A DNA stretch of 64,000 nucleotides from assembly GCF_001658025.2 (NCBI RefSeq), contig NZ_CP014007.2:1426001-1490000 (forward strand), read 5' to 3'. Position numbers and translations under genes: made by a program. The notes under the pieces are model-generated. The model was not told the origin of the DNA. It saw only the letters and a program-made list of their open reading frames with translations, and did not search any database. Shown here one piece after another: positions 38,947-49,185 of this stretch; the first letter of the stretch is position 1; each line of letters opens with the position of its first letter. Source of the DNA: Kosakonia oryzae (GTDB lineage Bacteria; Pseudomonadota; Gammaproteobacteria; Enterobacterales; Enterobacteriaceae).

Positions 38947-38969
38947 GGGCGAATCGGGGGGATTCGCCC
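38947..38969 (-). terminator. bcp terminator
   Basis: A perfect 9-bp inverted repeat GGGCGAATC / GATTCGCCC (38947-38955 and 38961-38969) with a five-G loop (five C on the transcribed strand), 18 bp beyond the bcp stop and followed by a pyrimidine-rich tail on the minus strand. Confidence 0.65.
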
Positions 38970-38987
38970 TCGGAAAAGGAGGCGCAA

Positions 38988-39458
38988 TCAGGCGTTTTCT
39001 TTCAGCCAGTTCAGCACGATGTCGTGGTGGTTGCTGGTTTTGAAATCATCAAACACATGTTCAATTTTGCCGTCTGCATCCACGAGGAAGCTGATACGGT
39101 GAATGCCGTCGTAAGTTTTACCCATAAAGGATTTTTCACCCCAGACGCCAAACTGCTCGCATACCTGATGGTCTTCATCAGACAGCAGCGTAAAATTGAG
39201 CAACTCTTTTTCGGCAAAACGGGACAGTTTTTCAGGCTTATCCGTGCTGATACCCAGCACTTCTACGCCCGCTTTCTTCAACTCGTCCATGTTATCGCGC
39301 AGGCCGCAGGCCTGGACAGTACATCCTGGTGTCATCGCCTTCGGGTAGAAGTAAACCAGAACACGCTGTCCCTGGAAGTCGGTCAAATTTACTTGTTCTC
39401 CGTCTTGATCGGGCAAGCTAAATTTCGGTGCAATATCACCGGCTTTCAGTGGATTCAT
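38988..39458 (-). CDS. bcp: Thiol peroxidase (bacterioferritin comigratory protein)
   Basis: Peroxiredoxin of the PrxQ class, 156 residues as in E. coli, reducing H2O2 and organic peroxides with thioredoxin. The peroxidatic Cys lies in the PKAMTPGCTVQACGLRD motif at about 41-57, with a resolving Cys five residues later. Its ATG overlaps the gcvR stop (TAATG), so the pair is co-translated. A hairpin follows. Confidence 0.96.
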   Translation of the reverse strand: MNPLKAGDIAPKFSLPDQDGEQVNLTDFQGQRVLVYFYPKAMTPGCTVQACGLRDNMDELKKAGVEVLGISTDKPEKLSRFAEKELLNFTLLSDEDHQVCEQFGVWGEKSFMGKTYDGIHRISFLVDADGKIEHVFDDFKTSNHHDIVLNWLKENA

Positions 39459-40030
39459 TACTTAACTCCATCCTGTTCATCATGCTGAGAATAGTTAACG
39501 ACGTTTATACTGCCTTGCGCGTGCAGTTCTGTACATAGGGCTTTGAACGCCTGCTCAATATTTGATGCGTCTTCTGAGGCCGGGCTGTGAGCGGTGATCT
39601 GGATAAATAACTGCGGGACATCATCTTTATTTCCCGGCTGCGTGCGCGAAACCAGCTCGGCAATATTCATCTTGTGTGCGTCAAACAGCGCCGTAAAGCG
39701 CTCGATCAAATGCGGTGAATCAGGAACGTCAACCTGCACCCAAACGGTGGCGGGCATATCAGGGCGTGGACGGGCGTCGGTACGCTTCATGACGATGAGT
39801 AAATCCAGCTCTGCGCCTTTCAGCGGCAGGGTGGATTCAATCAACGTAATGGCATTCCACGACCCGGAAAGCAACATAATAAAAGTGAACTCTTCCCCCA
39901 GCATCGCCAGGCGACTGTCTTCAATATTACAACCGCAGCTACTGACGTGGCGTGTGATCGTGTTCACAATGCCAGGCCGGTCGGCCCCCAGCGCAGTGAT
40001 AACCAAAAAATGTTGTGATGAGGTCGTCAA
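39458..40030 (-). CDS. gcvR: Glycine cleavage system repressor GcvR
   Basis: Two-ACT-domain protein that binds GcvA and blocks gcvTHP activation when glycine is low. From the TTG at 40030 it is 190 residues (TTG-TTSSQHFLVITALGADRPGIV), exactly the E. coli length, with GGAAG 7 bp upstream. An ATG at 40063 would add eleven residues but lacks a ribosome site, so a rare TTG start is likely. The ACT repeats begin at ~8 and ~95, the second with WVQVDVPDSPHLIERFTALFDAH. Divergent from dapA, coupled to bcp. Confidence 0.93.
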   Translation of the reverse strand: MTTSSQHFLVITALGADRPGIVNTITRHVSSCGCNIEDSRLAMLGEEFTFIMLLSGSWNAITLIESTLPLKGAELDLLIVMKRTDARPRPDMPATVWVQVDVPDSPHLIERFTALFDAHKMNIAELVSRTQPGNKDDVPQLFIQITAHSPASEDASNIEQAFKALCTELHAQGSINVVNYSQHDEQDGVK

Positions 40031-40175
40031 ACCTGTGCTTCCTGTCAAACGTGAGGTAATCATAAGGAAAGCATAAAAAAAACCGGCATACAACCGCCAC
40101 TGAGCCTCAGGTCTCTTGCTTTTCTTACAGCACCGCACGTACCATTGAGAATCTTGTTAGCACAGAGGATGGCCC

Positions 40176-41054
40176 ATGTTCACGGGAAGTATTGTCGCGC
40201 TTGTCACGCCGATGGATTCGCAAGGTAAAGTCTGCCGCTCAAGCCTGAAGAAACTGATTGATTATCATGTCGCCAACGGAACCTCGGCGATCGTATCGGT
40301 AGGGACTACCGGTGAATCCGCCACGCTAAGCCACGAAGAACATGCCGATGTGGTGATGATGACCGTGGAACTGGCCGAAGGGCGCATCCCTGTTATTGCC
40401 GGGACGGGCGCAAATGCCACCGCAGAAGCCATCAGCCTGACGAAGCGCTTTAATAACAGCGGCATTGTTGGCTGTCTGACCGTCACGCCGTATTACAACC
40501 GTCCTACTCAGGAAGGTCTGTTCCAGCATTTTAAAGCCATCGCCGAACATACTGACCTGCCGCAAATTCTGTATAATGTGCCGTCGCGTACCGGTTGCGA
40601 TATGCTGCCGGAAACCGTGGGTCGCCTGGCGGAAATTAAAAATATTGTCGGTATTAAAGAAGCAACCGGGAACTTAACGCGTGTTCATCAGATCAAAGAG
40701 CTGGTTTCAGACGACTTTATTCTGGTGAGCGGTGATGATGCCAGCGCGCTGGACTTTATGCAGCTCGGCGGCAACGGCGTTATTTCCGTGACCGCTAACG
40801 TCGCGGCGCGAGACATGGCCGAAATGTGCAAACTGGCGATCCAGGGGCATTTCGCCGAAGCGCGCGTGATTAACCAGCGTCTGATGCCGTTACACAACAA
40901 ACTATTTGTCGAACCCAATCCGATCCCGGTCAAATGGGCATGTAAGGAGTTGGGACTTGTAGCAACCGATACGCTACGTTTGCCGATGACGCCGATCACC
41001 GATAGCGGTCGTGAGGTTGTCCGTGCAGCGCTTAAGCATGCCGGTCTGCTGTAA
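40176..41054 (+). CDS. dapA: 4-hydroxy-tetrahydrodipicolinate synthase
   Basis: Condenses pyruvate with aspartate semialdehyde, the first committed step to DAP and lysine. The TIM-barrel protein has 292 residues, the E. coli length. The Schiff-base Lys lies in VGIKEATGN at ~158-166, the Tyr in [11 protein letters not shown], and the Thr pair in [19 protein letters not shown] precedes the ATG. bamC follows 16 bp downstream, forming the usual dapA-bamC operon. Confidence 0.97.
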   Translation: MFTGSIVALVTPMDSQGKVCRSSLKKLIDYHVANGTSAIVSVGTTGESATLSHEEHADVVMMTVELAEGRIPVIAGTGANATAEAISLTKRFNNSGIVGCLTVTPYYNRPTQEGLFQHFKAIAEHTDLPQILYNVPSRTGCDMLPETVGRLAEIKNIVGIKEATGNLTRVHQIKELVSDDFILVSGDDASALDFMQLGGNGVISVTANVAARDMAEMCKLAIQGHFAEARVINQRLMPLHNKLFVEPNPIPVKWACKELGLVATDTLRLPMTPITDSGREVVRAALKHAGLL

Positions 41055-41070
41055 AGTTTAGGGAGATTTG

Positions 41071-42105
41071 ATGGCTTACTCAGTACAGAAGTCGCGCCTG
41101 GCGAAGGTAGCGGGTGTTTCACTTGTGATGTTGCTCGCCGCCTGTAGTTCCGATTCACGTTACAAGCGTCAGGTTAGCGGTGACGAATCCTATCTGGATG
41201 CTGCACCGCTTGCTGAACTTCATGCGCCGGCAGGAATGATCCTTCCGCTGCAAAACGGTGATTACAATATCCCTGTCACGAACGGCAGCGGCGCAGTCGG
41301 TAAAGCGCTGGATATCCGCCCGCCGGCACAGCCGCTGGCGCTGGTGAGTGGCGCGCGTACCCAGTTTACGGGTGATACCGCAACGCTGATGGTAGAAAAT
41401 GGCCGCAACAGCACGCTGTGGCCGCAGGTTGTCAGCATTATTCAGGCGCAAAACTACAGCATCGACAAACGTGACGATGCGTCGCAAAGCCTGACCACCG
41501 GCTGGGTTGACTGGAACCGTCTGGATGAGGATCAGCAGTATCGCGGCCGTTATCAAATCTCGGTGAAACCGCAGGGCTATCAGCAGGCAGTGGTGGTTAA
41601 GCTGCTGAACCTGGAGCAGGCGGGCAAACCGGTGGCTGACGCGGCATCGTTGCAGCGCTACAGCACCGAAATGCTGAACGTCATCTCCGGCGGTCTGGAT
41701 AAATCCGCCACCGACGCGCAGAACGCCGCTGAAAAACGCAGCGTTACCTCGCTGGACGTCCAGAGCAGCGCGGATGATACCGGTCTGCCAATGCTGGTGG
41801 TACGTGGTCCGTTCAACATTGTATGGCAGCGCCTGCCGGGCGTGCTGGAAAAAGTGGGCATGAAAGTGACCGACAGCACCCGTTCTACCGGCAGCCTTTC
41901 CGTGACCTACAAGCCACTGTCTGACAGCGGCTGGCGGGATCTGGGCGCGCGCGATCCGGGCCTCTCCGCCGGCGACTACAAGTTGCAGGTCGGCGATCTG
42001 GACAACCGCAGCAGCCTCCAGTTTATCGATCCGAAAGGTCATACTCTGACGCAGTCGCAAAACGATGCGTTGGTCGCGGCATTCCAGTCAGCGTTCAACC
42101 ATTAA
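41071..42105 (+). CDS. bamC: Outer-membrane assembly lipoprotein BamC
   Basis: Lipoprotein of the BAM complex that binds BamD. The 344-residue protein starts [25 protein letters not shown]; the lipobox LLAAC places the lipidated Cys at residue 25. The disordered BamD-binding segment and two helix-grip domains follow. ATG 41071 is preferred over the TTG one codon earlier because it has GGGAG upstream. A strong terminator ends the dapA-bamC unit. Confidence 0.97.
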   Translation: MAYSVQKSRLAKVAGVSLVMLLAACSSDSRYKRQVSGDESYLDAAPLAELHAPAGMILPLQNGDYNIPVTNGSGAVGKALDIRPPAQPLALVSGARTQFTGDTATLMVENGRNSTLWPQVVSIIQAQNYSIDKRDDASQSLTTGWVDWNRLDEDQQYRGRYQISVKPQGYQQAVVVKLLNLEQAGKPVADAASLQRYSTEMLNVISGGLDKSATDAQNAAEKRSVTSLDVQSSADDTGLPMLVVRGPFNIVWQRLPGVLEKVGMKVTDSTRSTGSLSVTYKPLSDSGWRDLGARDPGLSAGDYKLQVGDLDNRSSLQFIDPKGHTLTQSQNDALVAAFQSAFNH

Positions 42106-42110
42106 TCCCT

Positions 42111-42136
42111 AAGGCCGGAAAACTCCGGCCTTTTTT
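42111..42136 (+). terminator. bamC terminator
   Basis: A 9-bp stem AAGGCCGGA / TCCGGCCTT (42111-42119 and 42124-42132) with a run of six T, a clear rho-independent terminator between dapA-bamC and purC. Confidence 0.88.
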
Positions 42137-42146
42137 AATTTTGGTG

Positions 42147-42162
42147 ACGCAAACGTGTGCGT
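42147..42162 (+). promoter_or_regulatory. PurR operator of purC
   Basis: ACGCAAACGTGTGCGT matches the PurR box consensus ACGCAAACGTTTNCGT at all but one specified position and is 53 bp upstream of the purC ATG, with a TAAAAT -10-like hexamer at 42168-42173. Confidence 0.85.
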
Positions 42163-42214
42163 CGGCGTAAAATAGCGAAATCGTCTCTAAATCATCACAC
42201 CTGGAGTAAGAAAG

Positions 42215-42928
42215 ATGCAAAAGCAAGCTGAGTTGTATCGCGGCAAAGCGAAGACCGTATACAGTACCGAAAACCCGGATCTGTTGGTGCTCGAATTCCG
42301 TAACGATACGTCAGCAGGGGATGGCGCGCGCATTGAGCAGTTCGATCGTAAAGGCATGGTGAATAACAAGTTCAACCATTTCATTATGAGCAAATTGCAG
42401 GAAGCGGGCATCCCGACCCAGATGGAAGCACTGCTCTCCGATACCGAATGCCTGGTGAAAAAGCTGGATATGGTGCCGGTTGAGTGCGTGATCCGTAACC
42501 GCGCGGCTGGCTCGCTGGTTAAGCGTCTGGGCATTGAAGAAGGCATCGAGCTGAACCCACCGCTGTTCGATATGTTCCTGAAAAACGACGCCATGCACGA
42601 TCCGATGGTCAACGAATCCTACTGCGAAACCTTCGGTTGGGTGAACAAAGAAAACCTCGCGCGTATGAAAGAGCTGACCTACAAAGCGAACGACGTGCTG
42701 AAAAAACTGTTCGATGATGCTGGCCTGATTCTTGTCGACTTCAAACTGGAGTTCGGCCTGTTCAAAGGTGAAGTGGTGCTCGGCGATGAGTTTTCACCGG
42801 ACGGTAGCCGCCTGTGGGACAAAGAGACGCTGGACAAAATGGACAAAGACCGTTTCCGTCAGAGCCTCGGCGGCCTGATCGAGGCTTATGAAGCCGTTGC
42901 CCATCGTCTGGGCGTGAAATTAGACTAA
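42215..42928 (+). CDS. purC: SAICAR synthetase
   Basis: Joins CAIR and aspartate with ATP in purine synthesis. The 237-residue protein is the E. coli length; [39 protein letters not shown] is the family N terminus, and the ATP/substrate motifs [16 protein letters not shown] and [11 protein letters not shown] are intact. A PurR box upstream shows co-regulation with purMN. Single-gene unit after the bamC terminator. Confidence 0.97.
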   Translation: MQKQAELYRGKAKTVYSTENPDLLVLEFRNDTSAGDGARIEQFDRKGMVNNKFNHFIMSKLQEAGIPTQMEALLSDTECLVKKLDMVPVECVIRNRAAGSLVKRLGIEEGIELNPPLFDMFLKNDAMHDPMVNESYCETFGWVNKENLARMKELTYKANDVLKKLFDDAGLILVDFKLEFGLFKGEVVLGDEFSPDGSRLWDKETLDKMDKDRFRQSLGGLIEAYEAVAHRLGVKLD

Positions 42929-43058
42929 ATCCACTCCGCATTATCGCCAGAGGATGCCTGCATCCTCTGGATTTCCGCATCTTTTTTCCCGTGCTAATCC
43001 TTCCCTGAGCGCCTACGATCATATATACAGTGTCCATCATTGGGATAGGGAGTAAGTT

Positions 43059-43925
43059 ATGCGCTGGCAAGGGCGTCGAGAAAGTAGCAACGTAGAGGAC
43101 CGGCGCAATGAGTCGGGCGGGCCATCAATGCGCGGGCCGGGGTTTCGCCTGCCGGGCGGCAAAGGAGGGTTGATCCTGCTGTTTGTGGTGATGGTGGCCA
43201 GCTATTACGGCGTTGATCTGACAGGTTTGCTCACCGGGCAGCCGATCAATACCGCTCCGCAGCAGCAACGGAGTATCAGCCCGCAGGAAGATGAATCCGC
43301 ACGTTTCACCAGCGTGATTTTCGCTTCGACGGAAGATACCTGGGGCGAAATTTTCCAAAAGATGGGGCGAACCTACCCGCAACCTAAGCTGGTTATGTAT
43401 CGCAACCATACCAATACTGGCTGCGGCACAGGGCAATCGATCATGGGGCCGTTCTACTGCCCGGCGGACAGCAAGGTCTACATTGATCTCTCCTTTTATG
43501 ACGAAATGAAAAATAAACTCGGCGCGGGCGGTGACTTTGCCCAGGGCTACGTTATTGCCCATGAAGTGGGGCATCACGTGCAGAAAGTGCTGGGAACAGA
43601 AGCCAAAGTTCGTCGCCTGCAACAGAATGCGACGCAAAAAGAGGCCAATGAACTCTCTGTACGCATGGAGCTTCAAGCCGATTGCTATGCGGGCGTCTGG
43701 GGGCACAGCATGCAGCAGCAAGGTGTGCTGGAGGCAGGCGATCTGGAAGAGGCACTGAATGCCGCGCAGGCGATAGGCGACGATCGGTTGCAGCAGCGCA
43801 GCCAGGGAGCTGTATTCCCGGAGACCTTCACCCATGGCACTTCCGCGCAGCGTTACAGCTGGTTTAAACGCGGTATGGACAGCGGCGATCCGGCGCAGTG
43901 CGACACCTTCAGCGGGCGTCTCTGA
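43059..43925 (+). CDS. ypfJ: Putative neutral zinc metallopeptidase YpfJ
   Basis: A 288-residue inner-membrane-anchored protein. One N-terminal helix ([19 protein letters not shown]) is followed by a zincin-type domain with AHEVGHHVQ at ~167-175 and the further ligand-bearing segment [14 protein letters not shown]. coli YpfJ has 287 residues and no defined substrate. The start [16 protein letters not shown] is conserved. tmcA follows 9 bp downstream, probably co-transcribed. Confidence 0.93.
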   Translation: MRWQGRRESSNVEDRRNESGGPSMRGPGFRLPGGKGGLILLFVVMVASYYGVDLTGLLTGQPINTAPQQQRSISPQEDESARFTSVIFASTEDTWGEIFQKMGRTYPQPKLVMYRNHTNTGCGTGQSIMGPFYCPADSKVYIDLSFYDEMKNKLGAGGDFAQGYVIAHEVGHHVQKVLGTEAKVRRLQQNATQKEANELSVRMELQADCYAGVWGHSMQQQGVLEAGDLEEALNAAQAIGDDRLQQRSQGAVFPETFTHGTSAQRYSWFKRGMDSGDPAQCDTFSGRL

Positions 43926-43934
43926 CCTTCTGCT

Positions 43935-45950
43935 ATGTCACCGTTTGCTGAACTGAGCGCACAGATGGCGCGGCAGGGCATCCGCCGCTTGCTGGTGGTC
44001 AGCGGCTCGCCCGGCTGGTGTGAAGCGCAGGCCAGCACGCTGCGCGAAACGCTTCCCGGAGACTGGCTGTGGGTGGGCGATGCCGTATCCTGGCCGCTGT
44101 ACTGCGCGCCGCGCGCGCTGACCACGCTGCTGGGGCGCGAGTTTCAACATGCGGTGTTTGACGCCCGCACGGGTTTTGATGTCGCCGCTTTTGCTGCGCT
44201 CGCCGGGACATTAACCGCCGGTAGCTGGCTGGTGTTGCTTACGCCGCCCTTCAGCGTGTGGCCGCAACAGCCGGATGCTGACAGCGCACGCTGGAGCGAT
44301 ACCTTTGATCCCATTCCGGTACCGGTTTTTGTCGGGCATTTTTGTCGAACCGTACTGGCTGACAACCAGGTGCTGATCTGGCGCGAAGGCCAACCTTTCA
44401 CTCTCCCCGCTGAAATTCCGCGTGCCGACTGGCATCCCGCAACCGGGGCGCCAGCGCAGGAGCAGGTGCGGATCCTCGCACGATTACAGACGATGCCGCC
44501 CGGCGTGATGGTTGTCACTGCGCCGCGCGGAAGAGGGAAATCGGCGCTGGCGGGTATGCACATTGCGCGGCTGTCGGCTCCCGCCACGGTAACTGCACCT
44601 GCACGTGCCGCCACGGATGTGCTGGCGGCTTACGCCGGAGAACATTTTTCTTTTATGGCACCGGATGCGCTGGCGCAGCGGATTGCGCACAGCGGCAGCC
44701 ATCCAGGCTGGCTGGTGGTGGATGAGGCGGCTGCTATCCCCGGCCCTTTGCTGCATACGCTCGTCTCCGCCTTTCGGCATGTTCTGCTTACTACCACGGT
44801 TCAGGGCTATGAAGGCACCGGGCAGGGGTTTCTGCTGAAATTCTGCGCCGGCTTTCCCCATCTGCAATTTGAGGCACTGAATACGCCGCTGCGCTGGGCA
44901 TCAGGTTGCCCGCTGGAGCAGGTGATTGAAAACCTGCTGCTGTTTGATGATGCGCAGATTGGCGAGGCGCCCGCAGGTGAGGTGACAATTTTGCCGCTGG
45001 CGCAAGATGCCTGGCAGAAAACGCCTTCGCGGCCTGCGGCGTTATACCGTCTGCTGGCGAGCGCCCACTACCGCACTTCGCCCCTCGATCTGCGACGCAT
45101 GATGGATGCGCCAGGGCAACATTTCTGGCTGGCGCAAAAGGCACAGAGCGTGGTGGCTGCACTCTGGCTGGTGGATGAGGGCGGATTGAGCCCGACGCTG
45201 AGCCAGGCGGTGTGGGCCGGTTTTCGTCGTCCCCGCGGCAACCTGGTGGCGCAATCGCTGGCGGCGCATGGCGGAAACCCGCTTGCCGCCACGCTGCGTG
45301 GGCTGCGCGTCAGCCGTATCGCCGTGCATCCCGGTTGCCAGCGTGAAGGCATTGGCCGGGCGCTAATTGCCCGTGCGCAGGCGCAGGCCGACGGCTGCGA
45401 TTATCTGTCGGTCAGCTTTGGCTTTACGCCCGCGCTGTGGCGTTTCTGGCAGCGTTGCGGGTTTGTGCTGGTACGTCTGGGCAGCCATCAGGAAGCCAGT
45501 AGTGGCTGTTATACGGCGATGGCCATATTGCCCCTGACGACGTCAGGCCAGGTGCTGGCGGAACGTGAGCAGCAGCGTCTGGCGCGCGATCTTCCCTGGC
45601 TTGCGCCCTGGCGCGAGGAAAAGTTGTCTTTGCCCGTCGTGCAGGCGTCTACCCTTAATGAAGAGGATTGGCAGGAGCTGGCCGGGTTTGCTTTTGCTCA
45701 TCGTCCGCTCTCTGCCGCCGTCGGCGCGTTATCCCGTCTGCTGCGACACAGTGCGTTACCGTTGGTGGCGCTGCGCGGGCAGCTTTCAGACGGGGAGAGC
45801 GAGCAGACCGTGTGCCAGCGCCTTTCGCTTCACGGGCGCAAAGCGTTGCTGGCGCAGCAGCGGAGTGAAGCCGCACAGGCACTGCAACAGCTCGATGCGC
45901 GGCGCACCCTTACCCTGAAAGAACAGGTGCAGAAAATGCAGTTTTTTTAA
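43935..45950 (+). CDS. tmcA: tRNA(Met) cytidine acetyltransferase TmcA
   Basis: Acetylates the wobble cytidine of elongator tRNA(Met) with acetyl-CoA and ATP. The 671-residue protein equals E. coli TmcA in length. It has an N-terminal DUF1726 domain, a RecD-like helicase domain with Walker A TAPRGRGKSAL at ~194-204 and the DEAAAIP motif, a GNAT domain with VHPGCQREGIGRAL at ~462-475, and the tRNA-binding tail. ypfJ lies 9 bp upstream. N-terminal residues diverge from E. coli more than the rest. Confidence 0.95.
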   Translation: MSPFAELSAQMARQGIRRLLVVSGSPGWCEAQASTLRETLPGDWLWVGDAVSWPLYCAPRALTTLLGREFQHAVFDARTGFDVAAFAALAGTLTAGSWLVLLTPPFSVWPQQPDADSARWSDTFDPIPVPVFVGHFCRTVLADNQVLIWREGQPFTLPAEIPRADWHPATGAPAQEQVRILARLQTMPPGVMVVTAPRGRGKSALAGMHIARLSAPATVTAPARAATDVLAAYAGEHFSFMAPDALAQRIAHSGSHPGWLVVDEAAAIPGPLLHTLVSAFRHVLLTTTVQGYEGTGQGFLLKFCAGFPHLQFEALNTPLRWASGCPLEQVIENLLLFDDAQIGEAPAGEVTILPLAQDAWQKTPSRPAALYRLLASAHYRTSPLDLRRMMDAPGQHFWLAQKAQSVVAALWLVDEGGLSPTLSQAVWAGFRRPRGNLVAQSLAAHGGNPLAATLRGLRVSRIAVHPGCQREGIGRALIARAQAQADGCDYLSVSFGFTPALWRFWQRCGFVLVRLGSHQEASSGCYTAMAILPLTTSGQVLAEREQQRLARDLPWLAPWREEKLSLPVVQASTLNEEDWQELAGFAFAHRPLSAAVGALSRLLRHSALPLVALRGQLSDGESEQTVCQRLSLHGRKALLAQQRSEAAQALQQLDARRTLTLKEQVQKMQFF

Positions 45951-46026
45951 CTATCTCATTCAGTTAAATGGCATGGTCATTATAACTGCCGGGCGTAAAC
46001 TGCACTCAACGATTAAGGAGACCATC

Positions 46027-46719
46027 ATGAAACATGACCATTTTGTTGTGCAAAGCCCACTCGCCCCGGCGAAACAGCTCCTGCTGTTGTTCCATGGTGT
46101 TGGCGATAATCCGGTCTCCATGGGCGAAATTGGTAGCTGGTTTGTTCCGCACTTCCCCGAGGCGCTGATTGTCAGCATTGGCGGCATTGAAGCCGCAGGT
46201 CCGGGGAGCCAATGGTTCTCCGTTGAGGGTGTGACGGAAGAGAATCGCCAGCAGCGTGTAGATGCGGTGATGCCGCAGTTTATCGACATTGTGCGTTACT
46301 GGCAGCAGCAGAGCGGCGTGAGCCCTTTGGCGACGGCGCTTATCGGTTTCTCGCAGGGCGCAATTATGGCGCTGGAAGGGATGAAGGCGCAGCCGGATCT
46401 GGCATCTCGGGTGATCGCTTTTAACGGTCGTTACGCCAGCCTGCCGGAAAATGCGGTCAGTGCCCAGACGATCCATCTTATTCATGGCGGTGAAGATCGG
46501 GTGATTGACCTGGCGTGGGCGGTAAGCGCACAGGAAGCATTGCTGTGTCTTGGCGGGGATGTGACGCTGGATATCGTCGATGATTTAGGCCATGCAATTG
46601 ACAATCGCAGTATCGAACTGGCGTTAAATCATCTGCGTTACACCGTGCCGAAACACTACTTTGACGAAGCGTTGAGCGCCGGTAAGCCGAACGATGACGA
46701 TATTATTGAATTCCTGTAA
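46027..46719 (+). CDS. ypfH: Serine esterase YpfH
   Basis: Cytosolic alpha/beta-hydrolase of 230 residues, carboxylesterase/phospholipase type. The nucleophile elbow is GFSQGA at ~115-120, the oxyanion strand LLLFHGVGDNP is near the N terminus, and the catalytic Asp (HGGEDRVID) and His (DLGHAID) are in order. The frame begins at 45973, but ATG 46027 has AAGGAG upstream and matches E. coli. Natural substrate unknown. Convergent with ypfN. Confidence 0.93.
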   Translation: MKHDHFVVQSPLAPAKQLLLLFHGVGDNPVSMGEIGSWFVPHFPEALIVSIGGIEAAGPGSQWFSVEGVTEENRQQRVDAVMPQFIDIVRYWQQQSGVSPLATALIGFSQGAIMALEGMKAQPDLASRVIAFNGRYASLPENAVSAQTIHLIHGGEDRVIDLAWAVSAQEALLCLGGDVTLDIVDDLGHAIDNRSIELALNHLRYTVPKHYFDEALSAGKPNDDDIIEFL

Positions 46720-46726
46720 AAGCGAA

Positions 46727-46750
46727 ATTCACCCCCGGCAGGGGGTGAAT
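46727..46750. terminator. Convergent terminator between ypfH and ypfN
   Basis: A perfect 10-bp inverted repeat ATTCACCCCC / GGGGGTGAAT (46727-46736 and 46741-46750) with a GGCA loop in the 45-bp gap between convergent genes. Confidence 0.7.
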
Positions 46751-46764
46751 GCGTTAGCGGGGGG

Positions 46765-46965
46765 TTACTTTTTCGGCTGGTCTTTGTTCGGCCAGTCATC
46801 ATCGTCATCCCACTTGTCGTTGAAATCACGATGCGGCGGCAGATCGGGTTTATTGGCGAGGAATTTTTTGTGATCGACGCGGTTAAGATCTTTGATCACG
46901 TTCAGCAGTACGCCGAGCAAAAACACCAGCACCAGAATCCACCAATATTTAGCAAGCCAGTCCAT
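46765..46965 (-). CDS. ypfN: Small membrane protein YpfN (UPF0370)
   Basis: A 66-residue protein, [23 protein letters not shown] followed by a polar tail with an acidic run ([11 protein letters not shown]). Length and sequence match E. coli YpfN. One N-terminal membrane helix; no known function. The ATG at 46965 has GGAGG 7 bp upstream; the longer frame to 47055 overlaps dapE. It lies 17 bp downstream of dapE and is probably co-transcribed with it. Confidence 0.93.
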   Translation of the reverse strand: MDWLAKYWWILVLVFLLGVLLNVIKDLNRVDHKKFLANKPDLPPHRDFNDKWDDDDDWPNKDQPKK

Positions 46966-46982
46966 GCAATCCTCCAGACCCG

Positions 46983-48110
46983 TCAGGCAATGAGTTGTTC
47001 CATAATGCGTTGATACATGCGGGCAAGCAGCTGCAAATCCGCCGCATTCACACACTCGTTGATTTTATGAATGGTCGCGTTCACCGGCCCCAGTTCAACG
47101 ACCTGCGCGCCCATACGCGCGATAAAACGCCCATCGGACGTGCCGCCTGTGGTTAACAGTTGCGGTCTGATCTCATTATAGTGCTCGATAGCGTTCACCA
47201 CCGCATCAACCAGCCTGCCGCGCCCGGTCAGGAAGGGTTGGCCGGAAAGCCACCACTCTACGGTGTAGCGCAATTGATGTTTTTCCAGCAGCGCCTGCAC
47301 CTGCGCTTTAATCATCTCGTCGGTCAGTTCGGTGCTGAAGCGGAAGTTAAACTGCACAAACAGATCGCCAGGAATGACGTTATTGCTGCCGGTGCCGGCT
47401 TTGATATTGGCAATCTGCATACTGGTCGGCGGGAAGTATTCATTGCCGCGATCCCACTCAATTGCCACCAGCTCGTTGAGCATTGGCGCAGCGCGGTGTA
47501 CCGGGTTATCGGCCAGATGCGGGTAAGCCACATGGCCCTGCACGCCGTGAATTGTCAGGTTGCAGGTCAGGGAGCCGCGACGACCATTTTTCACCACGTC
47601 GCCAACCACTTCCGAACTGGAGGGTTCGCCGACCAGGCAATAATCGAGACGTTCGTTGCGCGCCATCAGCGCCTCAACCACTTTTACCGTACCGTTGGCG
47701 GCGCTGGCTTCTTCATCAGACGTGATCAAAAAGGCAAGGCGTCCTTTATGCTGCGGGTGCTGTGCGACAAAACGTTCTGCGGCGACTACCATCGCCGCCA
47801 GCGAACCTTTCATGTCTGCCGCGCCGCGGCCAAATAGCATGCCGTCGCGAATGGTCGGTTCAAACGGCGGGTTGATCCAGCGATCGGCATCGCCGGCAGG
47901 CACCACATCGGTATGCCCGGCGAACGCCAGCGTCTCTCCCTGGCCGCGCCATGCCCAGAAGTTGAGCGTGTCGCCAAAATTCATCGGCTCAATGGTAAAA
48001 CCGATGGCGCGCAGACGTTCAATCATTAACGCCTGGCAACCTTCATCATTTGGACTCAGAGAAGGGCGACGAATAAGCTGCTGTGTCAGCTCAATAACCG
48101 GGCACGACAT
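46983..48110 (-). CDS. dapE: Succinyl-diaminopimelate desuccinylase
   Basis: Zinc enzyme releasing LL-DAP in lysine and peptidoglycan precursor synthesis, 375 residues as in E. coli. M20 metallopeptidase motifs are present: [13 protein letters not shown] with the first zinc His at ~67, [12 protein letters not shown] with the bridging Asp, and [11 protein letters not shown] with the catalytic Glu pair. yffB ends 3 bp upstream, so yffB-dapE-ypfN look like one operon. Confidence 0.97.
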   Translation of the reverse strand: MSCPVIELTQQLIRRPSLSPNDEGCQALMIERLRAIGFTIEPMNFGDTLNFWAWRGQGETLAFAGHTDVVPAGDADRWINPPFEPTIRDGMLFGRGAADMKGSLAAMVVAAERFVAQHPQHKGRLAFLITSDEEASAANGTVKVVEALMARNERLDYCLVGEPSSSEVVGDVVKNGRRGSLTCNLTIHGVQGHVAYPHLADNPVHRAAPMLNELVAIEWDRGNEYFPPTSMQIANIKAGTGSNNVIPGDLFVQFNFRFSTELTDEMIKAQVQALLEKHQLRYTVEWWLSGQPFLTGRGRLVDAVVNAIEHYNEIRPQLLTTGGTSDGRFIARMGAQVVELGPVNATIHKINECVNAADLQLLARMYQRIMEQLIA

Positions 48111-48113
48111 AAA

Positions 48114-48470
48114 CTACACCTCGTTGATAAACTTCTCATAACTGGATTCATTGAAACCCAGCAGCATAGGCTTACCGGGCGCGCAGAGCAATGGGCGTTT
48201 GATGATTGACGGCATTTCGCGCATCAGCGCGGCGGCGGCATCCGCGTTAGTAATGGTGGCGCGCAGGCTTTCATCCAGCTTACGCCAGGTGGTTCCGCGG
48301 GTATTCAGCAGGGCTTCCCAGCCAAGTTCATCAATAAATGTACGTAATAATTGGGCATCAAGGCCGTCAGCGCGGTAATCATGAAAGCGATACTCCACCT
48401 GATTCGCTTCCAGCCAGCGGCGCGCTTTTTTGATGGTGTCGCAATTTTTAATGCCGTACATTGTGATCAT
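48114..48470 (-). CDS. yffB: ArsC/Spx-family protein YffB
   Basis: A 118-residue thioredoxin-fold protein of the ArsC/Spx family ([20 protein letters not shown]...), the length of E. coli YffB. Only one Cys is in the N-terminal motif (NCDTIKK), and the conserved Arg segments are RGTTWRKL and IIKRPLL. It may act as a glutathione-dependent thiol reductase, but this is not established. ATG 48470 is chosen because AGGA is at ribosome-site distance and the twelve upstream codons do not match the family. Directly upstream of dapE. Confidence 0.93.
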   Translation of the reverse strand: MITMYGIKNCDTIKKARRWLEANQVEYRFHDYRADGLDAQLLRTFIDELGWEALLNTRGTTWRKLDESLRATITNADAAAALMREMPSIIKRPLLCAPGKPMLLGFNESSYEKFINEV

Positions 48471-48561
48471 GGTGAATCCTGTTGTCTCATTTTTGGATAT
48501 TTGCACAAGAAATTAGAATAACGAAATGTAATGAAAATATCATTCTTCTGCTAATACGGTT

Positions 48562-48999
48562 TTAACGAATGTAACCGCTTTGCTCCATTTTGAATAAAGT
48601 TTCAGATGTTGCGCATACCATTCCAGTGGTTAAAAAACGGAAACCATATTGTTGATAAAATCCTGTCTTTTCCGGAACTGAATATATAAATATTTTGCCG
48701 AAGGGTAATAACGTATTAACAATACTGATCATTAACTGCTTACCATAACCGCGGCCCTGCATTTCAGGCGCAACAACAATATCCGCCGCATAGCTGGCCC
48801 ATGTCAGATCGCTGATGGCGCGCGCCGTGGCGACCAGTTTCCCCTCATGGTAACCGAACCAGCAGAAGCTACTGTTACGCCATGCCTGTTCGACTAACGC
48901 CGGATCGCGCTGATTGAGCCCACCGGCGGCGAGCAGCGCTGCCATTTCCTGCCAGTCAACACCTTCAATTGCGGATTTATCGTACAATGTGATCGCCAT
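48562..48999 (-). CDS. GNAT-family N-acetyltransferase
   Basis: A 145-residue single-domain acetyltransferase. The acetyl-CoA loop is VVAPEMQGRGYGKQLMISIV (QGRGYG at ~81-86), and the C-terminal GFYQQYGFRFL is the usual GNAT ending. Substrate unknown. It is absent, as far as I recall, from this position in E. coli, where ypfM directly adjoins yffB. Its 3' half and both flanks are AT-richer than the neighbours, which suggests a later insertion. It is transcribed toward yffB but separated by 91 bp, so probably independent. Confidence 0.88.
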   Translation of the reverse strand: MAITLYDKSAIEGVDWQEMAALLAAGGLNQRDPALVEQAWRNSSFCWFGYHEGKLVATARAISDLTWASYAADIVVAPEMQGRGYGKQLMISIVNTLLPFGKIFIYSVPEKTGFYQQYGFRFLTTGMVCATSETLFKMEQSGYIR

Positions 49000-49185
49000 T
49001 TTATTTATCCTTATAGAGCCTGTGGAATATTGCTATCACTCACAGTAAAAACCGAATTGCCGGCGCATAGTTAACACAGCTCCATTAAAAATACCCTGCT
49101 AATGATGAGTGAAGCAATCAGTTAAAATACCTTCACAGTCATCAGGGTGTTTAGTAGAATGGCGGCAATAATAAGAGAGGTTGTT

